The notes under the pieces are model-generated. The model was not told the origin of the DNA. It worked only from the letters and a program-made list of their open reading frames with translations, and ran no database searches. This document shows positions 52,281 through 61,365 of a DNA stretch of 64,000 nucleotides, piece by piece. The translations under genes and the position numbers were made by a program. Source of the stretch: an uncultured Eubacteriales bacterium (GTDB lineage: Bacteria > Bacillota > Clostridia > Christensenellales > Aristaeellaceae); NCBI GenBank assembly GCA_902764915.1, contig CACWXY010000001.1, positions 62,001-126,000 of the forward strand, written 5' to 3'. Each line of letters starts with the position of its first letter. The stretch's first letter is position 1.

Positions 52281-52884
52281 GGATTTCTTCCCCCTGCCAT
52301 ACGCTGGTTTCCTGCTGCAGTTCTTCCAGAAAGGCCAGCATAAATGCATGTCTCCTCTCTGCCAGGCATCGGCCTGTCTGTGTATTCATTCCATCCCGAA
52401 GCATGAGAAGCTTTTCATGGAAATGCTGCAGTGATTCTTCCATAGGTCTTCCATGCTCCCCGCCGTAAGCAAAGGTGCGGGCAATTCCGATCGCGCCCAT
52501 GGCATCCAGTCGGTCCGCATCCTGCACAATCATACCTTCCAGCGTATCCGGATGTTTTCCTCGGTTCTGGCTGAAAGAAACCCCACGAATCACATGCAGA
52601 ATCTGCTCTGTTGTTTCCGCATTCAAGCCCTGTGCATCAAGAAAGGCACGGGCATGCTGATTCTCTTCAGTCGTAAACAGCTTATGATCATCCACGTCAT
52701 GCAGCAGTGCGGCCAGTGCCACAATCGTACGGTCACATTCTTTCGTACGGTCACATTCTTTCTCCGTATCAGCCAAAAGCATGGCGTTGGCATACACGCG
52801 CATTGTATGCGCATAATCATGTCCTCCGGCATTGCCGGCAAACAGTTTGTTCACATAGTCTTTCGCCGCGTCAGTCACAGTCAT
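52273..52884 (-). CDS. HD-domain phosphohydrolase with internal tandem duplication
   Basis: 203 residues of the HD superfamily: HDYAHTMRVYANAML (first His), LLHDVDDHKLF (His-Asp), and QDADRLDAMGAIGIARTF (last Asp). This is the YpgQ/YedJ type, which hydrolyse nucleotide pyrophosphates. Residues 43-54 read KECDRTKECDRT: a 6-residue unit present twice because of an 18-bp tandem duplication at 52726-52761. It is inserted in a loop before the HD motif, so activity may survive. First gene of the HD-sirtuin operon. Confidence 0.87.
   Translation of the reverse strand: MTVTDAAKDYVNKLFAGNAGGHDYAHTMRVYANAMLLADTEKECDRTKECDRTIVALAALLHDVDDHKLFTTEENQHARAFLDAQGLNAETTEQILHVIRGVSFSQNRGKHPDTLEGMIVQDADRLDAMGAIGIARTFAYGGEHGRPMEESLQHFHEKLLMLRDGMNTQTGRCLAERRHAFMLAFLEELQQETSVWQGEEIHA
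52726..52761. repeat. 18-bp perfect tandem duplication
   Basis: Unit CGTACGGTCACATTCTTT, copies 52726-52743 and 52744-52761, inside the HD gene, in frame. Confidence 0.95.
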
Positions 52885-52916
52885 GCTTTTCCCGCTTTCT
52901 TCCTGAACTCTCCCCT

Positions 52917-52945
52917 ATTATAGAGAGAAAGCAGTATTTTTTCAA
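52917..52945 (-). promoter_or_regulatory. Predicted promoter of the HD-sirtuin operon
   Basis: Minus strand TTGAAA, 17 bases, TATAAT. The proS promoter lies back to back with it, only 7 bases away. Confidence 0.75.
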
Positions 52946-52952
52946 AAACGCC

Positions 52953-52981
52953 TTGCATTTCCCTGTCCGCTTGTCTATAAT
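52953..52981 (+). promoter_or_regulatory. Predicted promoter of proS
   Basis: TTGCAT, 17 bases, TATAAT, giving transcripts from about 52988 that include the whole T-box leader. Confidence 0.78.
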
Positions 52982-52987
52982 CGCCAA

Positions 52988-53206
52988 GGATACCTTGACG
53001 AAGGCCCCGTGGCAAAGAATGCTTAAGAGAACATGTCCCTGGCTGCAAGACGTGTGCATTGCTTTCCATGCTTCCCACCTTCCGAGTATGCAGTGAAAGC
53101 TGCCGGGTGCTCCCGTTACAGAGCATAAAGAGTGGACGGCTGCGTCGTCAAGCAAGGTGGTACCGCGAAGCATCGCTTCGCCCCTGCAGTGGGGCGTAGC
53201 GTTTTT
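52988..53206 (+). promoter_or_regulatory. T-box leader (tRNA-Pro sensing) of proS
   Basis: A tRNA-binding riboswitch that stops transcription early unless uncharged tRNA binds. The 5-prime part has the stem I elements (an AAGAGA K-turn-like motif at 53022-53027 and a GGCTGCAAG apical motif). The T-box sequence AGGTGGTACCGCG is at 53155-53167. The terminator (CGCTTCGCCCC with GGGGCGTAGCG, then TTTTT) is at 53174-53206 and can pair in an alternative antiterminator with the T-box. I could not place the specifier codon firmly; proline is expected from the gene downstream. Confidence 0.92.
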
Positions 53207-53226
53207 AATTTTGAGGAGGTTGTCCA

Positions 53227-54954
53227 ATGAAAGTCAAACAGCTCGTATCCAAGCGATACAAGGAAACTCCCGCAGACTGTGTCATACCGAGTCAGACACT
53301 TATGATGCGCGGCGGCTATATCAAGCCTGTCGGCAACGGTATCTACACGCTGCTTCCCATCACCAAACGCATTACTGCAAAGATTGAGAACATCATCCGC
53401 GAGGAAATGAACCGTATCGACGGCCAGGAAGTCCTCTTCCCTGTGGCCATGCCGGCCGATATCTGGCGTAAGTCCGGTCGCTATGATTCTATCGGCAGCG
53501 AACTCTTGCGCTTTAAGGACCGCTCCGGCGGAGACATGGTGCTGGGTATGACCCACGAGGAAGCAGCCGTTCATCTGATGACCGATCTGGCTGATTCCTA
53601 TACCCAGTATCCCTTCATGATCTACCAGATCCAGACCAAGTTCCGTGACGAACCCCGCTGCCGCGGCGGCCTGATCCGTGTGCGCGAATTTACCATGAAG
53701 GATGCCTATTCCTTCCATACATCCCAGGAAGACCTGGAAAAATACTATATGCACTGCTATGATGCGTATAATCGCATCTATGCACGCTGCGGCGTCCCTG
53801 AGGTCGTGGCAGTCGCCTCCGACAGCGGCATGATGGGCGGTAAGGTATCCCACGAATACATGCTGCTCACGGATATCGGCGAAGATACGATTGTTCTGTG
53901 CCGTGAATGTGACTACCGTGCCAATATGGAAGCTGCTCCCTGCATTATTGAGAATGAAAAGGGAGAGATTGCGCCTCTGGAAAAAGTTGACACGCCTCAA
54001 GTCAAGACCATTGAGGACCTGTGTGCTTTCCTGAAGATTCAGCCCCAGCAGACCTGCAAGGCAGTTGTCTATCAGCGCAACAGCGATGACAGCCTTGTCG
54101 TCGCTTTCCTGCGCGGAGACCTGGATATTAATGAAACCAAGCTGCGCAATTACCTGGGCTGTGAGATTCATCCAGCCGTTCTCACCGAGTCCAGTCCGCT
54201 CTCTGCCGGCTTCATCGGTCCTAAAGGCCTGCCCGCTGGGATCACCGTCGTCTATGACCGTTCACTTGAAGGCATCGAATGGTTTGCCACCGGTGCCAAT
54301 GAGCCCGATCGGCACTATGTGGGATTCAATCTTGCCCGCGAGATGGGGACTGTCACCTTTGTGGATGTCGCGAAAGCCATGGAAGGCGGAATCTGCCCTG
54401 TCTGCGGCAAGAAATCCATCTATACCAGCCGTGGCATCGAAGTGGGCAACATCTTCCAGCTGGGCACCAAGTATACAGAGAGCATGGACATGAACTATGT
54501 GGATCAGGATGGCAGCCTCAAGCATCCGATCATGGGCTGCTATGGCATTGGTATTGGCCGTCTGGCTGCTTCCGTCTGTGAAGCGCATCATGACGACTAT
54601 GGTCCCATCTGGCCGATGAGCATTGCACCGTGGCAGGTACAGATCTGTTCCCTGCGCGCCGATCAGGATGAAGTCCGGGATATGTCTGAAAAGCTCTATG
54701 ATACACTGCAGTCCCGCGGTCTCGAAGTCCTGTGGGATGACCGTCCTGTCAGCGCTGGTGTCATGTTCTCCGATGCGGATCTGTTCGGTGTTCCGCTGCG
54801 CGTGATTGTAAGCCCCAAAGGTCTGAAGAACGGAACACTGGAAATTGCAAGCCGTGATAAGACGCTGAAGGAAAATGTACCTGTAGAAGAAGCCACCGAG
54901 TATATTATCAACTATGTGAAGGATGCACTCGCGCACTTCGAGTGCCATATCTGA
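53227..54954 (+). CDS. proS: Prolyl-tRNA synthetase (bacterial type, with editing domain)
   Basis: 575 residues. Class II synthetase motifs are visible: motif 1 region RGGYIKPVGNGIYTLLP, motif 2 FRDEPRCRGGLIRVREFTMKDAYSFH, and motif 3 GCYGIGIGRL. The insertion between motifs 2 and 3 (about residues 225-385) is the YbaK-like editing domain of bacterial ProRS, which removes alanine from tRNA-Pro. The C-terminal anticodon-binding domain follows. GAGGAGG precedes the ATG at 53227. Controlled by the T-box leader. Confidence 0.96.
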   Translation: MKVKQLVSKRYKETPADCVIPSQTLMMRGGYIKPVGNGIYTLLPITKRITAKIENIIREEMNRIDGQEVLFPVAMPADIWRKSGRYDSIGSELLRFKDRSGGDMVLGMTHEEAAVHLMTDLADSYTQYPFMIYQIQTKFRDEPRCRGGLIRVREFTMKDAYSFHTSQEDLEKYYMHCYDAYNRIYARCGVPEVVAVASDSGMMGGKVSHEYMLLTDIGEDTIVLCRECDYRANMEAAPCIIENEKGEIAPLEKVDTPQVKTIEDLCAFLKIQPQQTCKAVVYQRNSDDSLVVAFLRGDLDINETKLRNYLGCEIHPAVLTESSPLSAGFIGPKGLPAGITVVYDRSLEGIEWFATGANEPDRHYVGFNLAREMGTVTFVDVAKAMEGGICPVCGKKSIYTSRGIEVGNIFQLGTKYTESMDMNYVDQDGSLKHPIMGCYGIGIGRLAASVCEAHHDDYGPIWPMSIAPWQVQICSLRADQDEVRDMSEKLYDTLQSRGLEVLWDDRPVSAGVMFSDADLFGVPLRVIVSPKGLKNGTLEIASRDKTLKENVPVEEATEYIINYVKDALAHFECHI

Positions 54955-54971
54955 TCAGCAATGCTGTAAGA

Positions 54972-55007
54972 CCCCCGTATTCTCCGCAAAAGGAATACGG
55001 GGGTTTT
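54972..55007 (+). terminator. proS terminator
   Basis: Arms CCCCCGTATTC and GAATACGGGGG around a 10-base loop, followed by TTTT. Confidence 0.85.
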
Positions 55008-55009
55008 GT

Positions 55010-56234
55010 ATGCCTGTGCCTCCTCGCATCTGTCTTTCTGCTGGATCAGGCAGTCCCTGCTGAATGCCATCCTTTTTCGCATGTTCCGAAAAACAGCCGG
55101 CTCCTTTCCGCCTCGTGTTCTGTTCCCGTCCTTTCCATACACAAAACCCGAAGCAGCCGTCGTATGGGTGCATTGCATTTTCAAAGCGTGGAGCCTTCTT
55201 TTTCCCTGCCATCTTCCATTCTGTGGAGTTACCGCAAATATATGCACATCCTCTGGAACATCCCTTGCAGGAAGAAAAGGCAGCTCCTATCACCAATGAA
55301 CAATGTGTGTGAAATATTCCCTTCCGATGACCGCAAATGAGCCGAATCAAAACCCGTGTCTCCGAAAGACTGTTCTCATTTTTCATGCATCATCTGATAC
55401 CATATACTGCATCTGCCGGAAACAGCGCAAAGGGCGAAGCCATGCATGCCGTTTCCTCCGCTGATTGCTTGCGTATTGATTTCGCGGAAAAGCTGCATCA
55501 AATTGTCAGAAAACAATTATGACATCTGCAGACCAGAGCATTGGATAAGGCTCTATGCGCCTTGGGTCTTCTGTCAGAAAAAACAGCACAGGAAAAGCGG
55601 CCCGGTCCAGATACTGAACGGAGCCGCACATTGAATGGAACGTTTTTATTCTGTCTTTTTGCTTCGTACTGACTTATGATTTCCAGAGGCTGACGGAAAT
55701 CACCATGGATCATGATGGCATCCGTTTTCTGAGGAGGCGCCACCATATTCCGCTGTATCCGCTGCATCACTGCAACCACAGCTTTTCCTTTTTCGCCGGT
55801 TTTGAATCCGCTGCCTGCGCCGCCACTGGCGGCAGCAGCCATGTTTTCACCGCCTGCGCGAATACATTTCGGGCCTATTTCCTGATCCATGGCACAGAGG
55901 CGTTCAGAATCAGAATTTCATGTGTTTTCAGCTTCTCCAGCAGATTCGGGAACCCCTTTTGTCAGTTATCATGAGCATGATTACCGGCAATGGCAGCATG
56001 TAGCGTTTCCTGCAGAGTCCAAAACCTGCCAGATCATGAAGATCCCTGAAGTGATAGCAGAAGGTCATGGGACCGATACCTCATGTCTCTGTTATATCCT
56101 TGATTGTCATTTTCATGATCTGGTTTTTTCACAAATGCTGTTTCAGGGCATTTGCGGGAGACGTTTGGAAGCATCGCCTTTCAAGATCCGCTTTTTCCCT
56201 TCAAATGGGTCAGACGAGATATCCCGTCATCAGG
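55010..56234. other. About 1.2 kb without a convincing gene
   Basis: Open frames on both strands are short, have no good ribosome site and resemble nothing I know. The longest minus frame (55498-55890) has no recognisable domain. Around 55880-56020 the minus strand, read across a stop, gives ETLHAAIAGNHAHDN then QKGFPNLLEKLKTHEILILN, which looks protein-like and could be the end of a decayed gene. No tRNA, transposase or phage sequence was found. Confidence 0.5.
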
Positions 56235-58280
56235 TTACTGCAGATCTGTACGTATGATGTAAACAGTCACGGTCTTCATATTCTCAGGCCGGAGATCGTA
56301 TCCACTGTTGTTTCGCGCATTATCGCGGGTCTCCTCATAGATGCGCAGAGCCCTGGGCAGATTATCCGTCACATAAGGCATCAGCTTTTCTGCCGCTTCC
56401 TTTTCTGCATCGATTAAAGCGGCCTTCAGTTTCTGCGTTCCTTCCGATTGCAGGGCTTCAGCACCGACCTTCAATTCCACAGTACCATTATAGAGGGAAT
56501 CAGTGCCTTCGGACAGTGAAGCTGCGCCTTCCGAAAGTGTAGCGGCACCGTCTGATAATGCGGCAGCACCTTCATTCAGCTGTGTAAGACCTGTATGCAG
56601 CGCTGTTGCGCCTTGGGCCGCCTGCGATACCCCATCCGTATAGGTCCTGATCCCTGTCACAAACGTATTGACCTGATCCAGCTGTGCTTTCAGGGCGTTC
56701 AGGCTTTCATATGCCGTCTGCGCGGCTGACAGCTTTGCAGCAACGGTTTCATCGGAAGCCAGATAGGCTTCCGTGTTTTCCTGGATCAGCTGTTCAACCT
56801 GCTGCTGTACAGCCGTTTCAACCTGTGCCTTTACTTCTTCGGTTGCCATCTGCTGTTCAACAGCGGCGCTGATCATGGAAGCCTGTTCAGATGATATACG
56901 ACCAGCTTCCAGCGCCTGGGCATATTGCTCGGCCGTCATATCCTGCCCGCCAGCCTGCAGCACAGCTTCCAGTACTTTACCCTGAACTGCCTCTTCTACA
57001 GCAGCGCGTACCTGGTCAACGTTTTTCTCCACCTGTGCTCGCACCACCGGTTCCACCTGTTCCTGAGCCGCAGCTCGCAGGCCTTCAGGGTTTAGCTGGG
57101 CCAGTACTGCATCCAGCACATCAGCGTAGTTTTCCGCTGTCAGTTCAGGGACTTCAATTCCAGCCGCATCCAGGCCAGAGGCAGCAAGCTGTTCATTGGC
57201 TGAAGTCAGAATCGCCGCAAAAATCGTCTGTGCGCCGTTATTCAGTACTTCATTGTTTGCAATAATGGTCGTAAGCCCCGTATCCAGCAGGGCGGCGCCG
57301 CCTTCTGCATCGGCCGCACCGGCAGAAAGTTCCGCTGCACCACCGGCCAGTTCCGACGCACCATTGTTCAGCTGTGCCGCGCCATTCTTGAGCGCGGAAG
57401 CACCGTCAGAAAGCTGCGCAGCGCCATTGGCCAGGGTCACTGCCCCATCGTTCAGCTGCGTAAGACCGTCATTCAGCTCATTGATCTTCAGCACGATATC
57501 TTTGGTTTTTCCGGTGGTTTCGGGCAGTGCTTCGCCATTTTGCAAAGCTGTGAGAAGGCTTTCAGCTTCATCCAACTCGGAGTGCAAATCCAGGCTGATT
57601 CGCTCATCCAGTTCTTTGCATACCGCGTCAATAGGATCCGAAGAAGCCAGCGTCATCATCCAATTCAGTTCTGCATGATCAGCATGGAAGGAGGCTGAGA
57701 AGGATGTGGGCAGCTTCAATTCCTCATCTATGCCCGGCACAGCCCAGCCAACCAGAACCTGATGGCCCATAACAGTGATCACGGTAGCGTTCTCCAGCTT
57801 GAGATCCGAAATGCCCGTATCAGGAAGCGGCAGCATGGTAATGCTCAGAGCGGAAAGCGGTTCATTCGTCTGATAGGCAACCGTCAGCACCGCATCACCG
57901 GTTTTCTCCTTCAGGCTATCCACCGTGATTTCTTCATTGTCCAGTGTCAGAGTCACAGTGGGAAGAATCGCAGGCGCTTTTTCAGACGTGCCTTCATAGG
58001 TTATGTCCTTTCCCAGTGCCTGCCAGGTCAGCGTTTCACCATCCAGTTTGAAGGTTTCTTGACCGCCCACATTCTGAATGGCATTCAGGAGCGTCTGATC
58101 CACGATCTCATCCAGTCCATCTGCATTTTCCAGACGGATGTTGTCAGTGATGCTTTTCACCGTACCGTCCGCGGCAGCAACAACATACACCCGCTCATGC
58201 TTGGTATTGTCTGCCAAACCGGGCACACAGCCCAGCACCATAATTGCGGTAAGCAGCAACGCAATGATCTGTTTTTTCAT
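56235..58280 (-). CDS. Secreted heptad-repeat protein of RND exporter operon (YhgE-like repeats)
   Basis: 681 residues. It begins with a signal peptide (MKKQIIALLLTAIMVLGCVPGLA); the VLGC sequence could be a lipobox instead. Residues 26-270 form a beta-rich region. Then come two blocks of 7-residue repeats of the form L-x-x-G-A-x-x (LNDGAVTLANGAAQLSDGASALKNGAAQLNNGASELAGG; and LNEGAAALSDGAATLSEGAASL), like the repeats of YhgE/Pip proteins, joined by an alanine/glutamate-rich coiled-coil region (about residues 370-520). No membrane helix is at the C-terminus. It probably forms a helical rod in the envelope, coupled to the exporter, whose gene lies 85 bases upstream. Confidence 0.78.
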   Translation of the reverse strand: MKKQIIALLLTAIMVLGCVPGLADNTKHERVYVVAAADGTVKSITDNIRLENADGLDEIVDQTLLNAIQNVGGQETFKLDGETLTWQALGKDITYEGTSEKAPAILPTVTLTLDNEEITVDSLKEKTGDAVLTVAYQTNEPLSALSITMLPLPDTGISDLKLENATVITVMGHQVLVGWAVPGIDEELKLPTSFSASFHADHAELNWMMTLASSDPIDAVCKELDERISLDLHSELDEAESLLTALQNGEALPETTGKTKDIVLKINELNDGLTQLNDGAVTLANGAAQLSDGASALKNGAAQLNNGASELAGGAAELSAGAADAEGGAALLDTGLTTIIANNEVLNNGAQTIFAAILTSANEQLAASGLDAAGIEVPELTAENYADVLDAVLAQLNPEGLRAAAQEQVEPVVRAQVEKNVDQVRAAVEEAVQGKVLEAVLQAGGQDMTAEQYAQALEAGRISSEQASMISAAVEQQMATEEVKAQVETAVQQQVEQLIQENTEAYLASDETVAAKLSAAQTAYESLNALKAQLDQVNTFVTGIRTYTDGVSQAAQGATALHTGLTQLNEGAAALSDGAATLSEGAASLSEGTDSLYNGTVELKVGAEALQSEGTQKLKAALIDAEKEAAEKLMPYVTDNLPRALRIYEETRDNARNNSGYDLRPENMKTVTVYIIRTDLQ

Positions 58281-58365
58281 TTTCGTTTTCTTCCTCTCTG
58301 TTTTCAGATGGATAATCTATCGTTTCAAAACCCTACAGCTTTCTCGAAGCAGGATCCATGCCCCG

Positions 58366-60432
58366 TCACCGTGCTTCTTTCATATCCAGGGTGGAATGAA
58401 CAATCACTTTGTCCAGCAGGAGCAGCATCGAGGGCAGGAGCAGCAGTACTACGGCCACGCTCAGCAGTGCACCTCGGGCAATCAGGCGGCACATAGAGGA
58501 AATAATGTCCACATTGGAATACAGTCCTACGCCGTAGGTAGCCGCAAAGAAACCAAGGCCACTGACAAGCACACTCTGTGCAGCGGAAGAAACGGCTTTC
58601 CCCACAGCTTCTTTTTTATCCATGCCATTCAGGCGGTTCTGCTTATACCGGGTCGTCATCAGGATAGCGTAGTCCACTGTAGCGCCAAGCTGGATAGTGG
58701 AGACGAGAACAGGCCCAACGAAAGGCAGCGCTGTTCCCGTGTAATACGGGATGCACAGGTTGGCGGCAATCGCCAGTTCGATAATGGCTACCAGCAGCAC
58801 CGGCAGGGAGAATGACTTCTGCACCAGCATGATGATCACGAAGATGGCAAGAATGGAAATGAGACTGACCACGGTGAAATCGTGATCGGTGCAGGCGATC
58901 AGGTCTTTCGTGCAGGGGGCTTCGCCGATCAGCATGCCGCCCTGATCATATTTCTTCAAGATATCGTTCAGGCTGTCGATCTGGGCATTGACCTCATCGG
59001 AGGAGATCACATACGCCGAATTGATCAGCATCAGCTGATAGCGGTCTCCCTTTACCAGGGACAGGACATCACTGGGGATAATGGATTCCGGGATGCCAGC
59101 ACCCAGCAGACTGTCGATGCCGAACACACTTTTGACACCGTCTACCTGCTGCATTTCTTCGGTCATATCCCGGACATCCTTCTGGCTCACATCGCTGTCC
59201 ACCAGCAGCAGATGCGTGGTTGCCATATCAAAGGTTTCAGCCAGCTTCTTGTTGGCAATGACGGACTTCAGCTCCGGCGGCATTACCTTGCTCATGTCAT
59301 AGTACACATTCACATGGCTGTAACCATAGAAAGCCGGGAAAATCATCAGCACCAGCACAAGAGCCAGCACCTTGTAGTGTTTGACCACAAAGTGTCCAAT
59401 GTGGCCCACGTCGGGCAGCAGCGGCTTGTGGCTGGTCTTCTCGATGGGCTTATCCATGAGCCGTATAACACAGGGCAGCAGCACCACTGTACCCAGTACA
59501 CCCATGATAACGCCCTTGCTCATGACAATGCCCAGGTCTTTCCCCAGTGTAAAGCTCATGAAGCATATGGAAACGAAACCCGCAATGGTAGTCAGACTGG
59601 AACCCAGGATGGACGTAAATGTCAGGTGAATGGCCTGTGCCATGGCTTCATCCTTGTCCTCGGTCAGTCCCTTCTGCTCCTTGTAGCTGTGCCACAGAAA
59701 GATTGAGTAATCCAGCGTTACACCCAGCTGCAGCACGGCAGCTACAGCCTTTGTAATATAGCTGATTTCTCCCAGGAAATAGTTGCTGCCCAGGTTCCAC
59801 AGAATGGAAACGCCAATACAGGCAAGGAAAATAAGAGGCAGCAGGAAGCTGTCCATGGTAAGCATCAGCACCACAGCACACAGTGCTACAGCAATGCCGA
59901 CATAAATTGCTTCCTGATCCTCCACCAGCTGCTTGGTGTCGGTGACAACAGCCGAAAGACCGGAAACGAAGCACTTTTCCCCGGCAGTCTTCCGCACCTG
60001 ACTGATGGCTTCCATGGTTTCCTCGGACGAGGATCCTTCATCAAAGAACACAGCAGCGAGCATGCAATCGCCTCGCTGAAACATTTCCCGAATGTCCGAG
60101 GGAATGATTTCAGTGGGAAACATACCCTTGGTAATGGACGCGAAGCCAATCACACTGTCCACATGAGGGATTTCCTTGAGCGCATTCTCCATATCGGCCT
60201 GCTCACTCATGCTCATGCCTTCTGTAACCAGCAGGGAAAAGGCGCCTTTTCCAAAATCCTTCAGCAGGATCTCCTGACCCTTCACTGTTTCCAATTCCTG
60301 AGGCAGATAATACAAGAGGTCATACTTGGTTTTTGTTGCAGCTATGCCCAGAACAGAGGGCACCAGCAACAGCAGACATACCACGATGACCAGGATTCTG
60401 CGCTTGACCAATCCTTTTGTGAATCCTTTCAC
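58366..60432 (-). CDS. MMPL/RND family exporter
   Basis: 688 residues with two repeats of the RND unit: 12 membrane helices and two large outer loops (residues ~30-160 and ~365-510). The sterol-sensing-like helix segments read GVTLDYSIFLWHSYKEQKG and GATVDYAILMTTRYKQN, containing the Asp-Tyr pair for proton transfer. The outer loop has CFVSGLSAVVTDTKQLVEDQ. MMPL proteins of Gram-positive bacteria move lipids or amphiphiles, powered by protons. The start is a GTG at 60432 with GGGAGG 8 bases before it. Divergent from the TetR gene that probably represses it. Confidence 0.9.
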   Translation of the reverse strand: MKGFTKGLVKRRILVIVVCLLLLVPSVLGIAATKTKYDLLYYLPQELETVKGQEILLKDFGKGAFSLLVTEGMSMSEQADMENALKEIPHVDSVIGFASITKGMFPTEIIPSDIREMFQRGDCMLAAVFFDEGSSSEETMEAISQVRKTAGEKCFVSGLSAVVTDTKQLVEDQEAIYVGIAVALCAVVLMLTMDSFLLPLIFLACIGVSILWNLGSNYFLGEISYITKAVAAVLQLGVTLDYSIFLWHSYKEQKGLTEDKDEAMAQAIHLTFTSILGSSLTTIAGFVSICFMSFTLGKDLGIVMSKGVIMGVLGTVVLLPCVIRLMDKPIEKTSHKPLLPDVGHIGHFVVKHYKVLALVLVLMIFPAFYGYSHVNVYYDMSKVMPPELKSVIANKKLAETFDMATTHLLLVDSDVSQKDVRDMTEEMQQVDGVKSVFGIDSLLGAGIPESIIPSDVLSLVKGDRYQLMLINSAYVISSDEVNAQIDSLNDILKKYDQGGMLIGEAPCTKDLIACTDHDFTVVSLISILAIFVIIMLVQKSFSLPVLLVAIIELAIAANLCIPYYTGTALPFVGPVLVSTIQLGATVDYAILMTTRYKQNRLNGMDKKEAVGKAVSSAAQSVLVSGLGFFAATYGVGLYSNVDIISSMCRLIARGALLSVAVVLLLLPSMLLLLDKVIVHSTLDMKEAR

Positions 60433-60474
60433 ATCTGTTACCTCCCAACAAAAATGCCGTTTTAAGACACAGTG

Positions 60475-60503
60475 TTGACTTTATCAACATCGCGAATTAT
60501 AAT
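60475..60503 (+). promoter_or_regulatory. Predicted promoter of the TetR gene
   Basis: Plus strand TTGACT, 17 bases, TATAAT. Its -10 box overlaps the -10 box of the divergent exporter promoter. Confidence 0.72.
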
Positions 60504-60524
60504 CACTCACGTGATTGTTTTCAA
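60496..60524 (-). promoter_or_regulatory. Predicted promoter of the exporter operon
   Basis: Minus strand TTGAAA, 17 bases, TATAAT. The -10 boxes of the two divergent promoters share four bases, so only one polymerase can be placed at a time. Confidence 0.72.
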
Positions 60525-60543
60525 TAATCAATTTGATTATCAA
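60501..60543. promoter_or_regulatory. Operator-like inverted repeats for the TetR protein
   Basis: Two palindromes cover the exporter promoter: AATCAC-TCAC-GTGATT at 60501-60516 and ATAATCA-ATT-TGATTAT at 60524-60540, the latter overlapped by TTGAT-T-ATCAA at 60533-60543. The placement suits repression of both genes. Confidence 0.6.
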
Positions 60544-60626
60544 TCGTTTGTTAAACAACATTTGGTGCTCAGCAACTGCTTATTGAACAAACTGCATTGA
60601 AATTGTTGAGAAAGAAGGCTGTTTCC

Positions 60627-61220
60627 ATGACGAAAGCCCCCGCAATGACAGAAAAAAAAGAAGACCGCAGGGTACGGCGGACAAAAAAACTGCTGACACA
60701 GGCATTGACCCAACTATTACAGGAAAAGCAGATCAATGAAATCACCGTCAAAGAACTGACCGATCTGGCAGACATGAACCGGGGGACCTTTTACCTGTAT
60801 TATAAGGACACATTCGATATGCTGGAGAAGATCGAGGACGGGATGTTTGAAGCTCTGAACGCCATTGTATCCCTGCACGAACACGACGACATGAGCCAGC
60901 AGACCAAACTCATTCTGCTGGATCTGTTCCGTTTCATCGAGGACAACCAGGAAATGTGCCGGGTGCTTTTAAGTCCCCACGGTGATATGAGTTTCCTGCA
61001 CAGACTCAACGAAGTGGTGCGCGGGAAATGTCTTAAGGCCTGTCCCGACAGTCTAAGGGAAAAGGGGGAAGCGGATTTTGATTACCATTACAGTTTCGTA
61101 GTATTCGGCTGTGCGGGTATCATTCGCGCATGGGTCAATCGAAACTGCCAGGAATCCGCCGAAGCAATGGCTGAATTGGCATATGGTATGATCCTCCGCG
61201 GCAGCCTGGCAGATGTGTAA
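60627..61220 (+). CDS. TetR family transcriptional regulator
   Basis: 197 residues. The N-terminal helix-turn-helix reads TKKLLTQALTQLLQEKQINEITVKELTDLADMNRGTFYLYYKDTFDMLEKI, a clear TetR signature. The rest is helical, a ligand-binding and dimerisation domain. ATG 60627 follows AGAAGG by 8 bases; TTG codons upstream at 60597 are less likely. It faces the exporter operon across a shared operator region, so it is the likely repressor of that operon and of itself. Confidence 0.92.
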   Translation: MTKAPAMTEKKEDRRVRRTKKLLTQALTQLLQEKQINEITVKELTDLADMNRGTFYLYYKDTFDMLEKIEDGMFEALNAIVSLHEHDDMSQQTKLILLDLFRFIEDNQEMCRVLLSPHGDMSFLHRLNEVVRGKCLKACPDSLREKGEADFDYHYSFVVFGCAGIIRAWVNRNCQESAEAMAELAYGMILRGSLADV

Positions 61221-61325
61221 ATACAGATCAAGGTGATTCTGCACGCCTGGCTGATTTCCATTCATCCTTGTATTCTCTCTGTGCTCCTTGAAAAGGGAAA
61301 GGGCCATGCAGAAAAGGAATGCACC

Positions 61326-61364
61326 AAAAAAGCGGAAGCGCCACCCTGGGCGTTTCCGCTTTTC
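61326..61364. terminator. Bidirectional terminator
   Basis: Arms AAAGCGGAAGCGCC and GGGCGTTTCCGCTTT (imperfect) between converging genes, with A/T runs at both ends. Confidence 0.75.
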
Positions 61365-61365
61365 C

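Noticed and set aside
53116-54171. 351-codon minus-strand open frame opposite proS and its T-box
   Set aside because: It runs through the T-box terminator and the synthetase motifs; no independent support.
55880-55990. GVPESAG fragment on the minus strand, like the start of a serine hydrolase
   Set aside because: The match is seven residues, a stop follows soon after, and no SxxK motif appears downstream.
58882-59706. 274-codon plus-strand open frame inside the RND exporter
   Set aside because: Rich in His and Gln, typical of an antisense shadow of a membrane protein gene.
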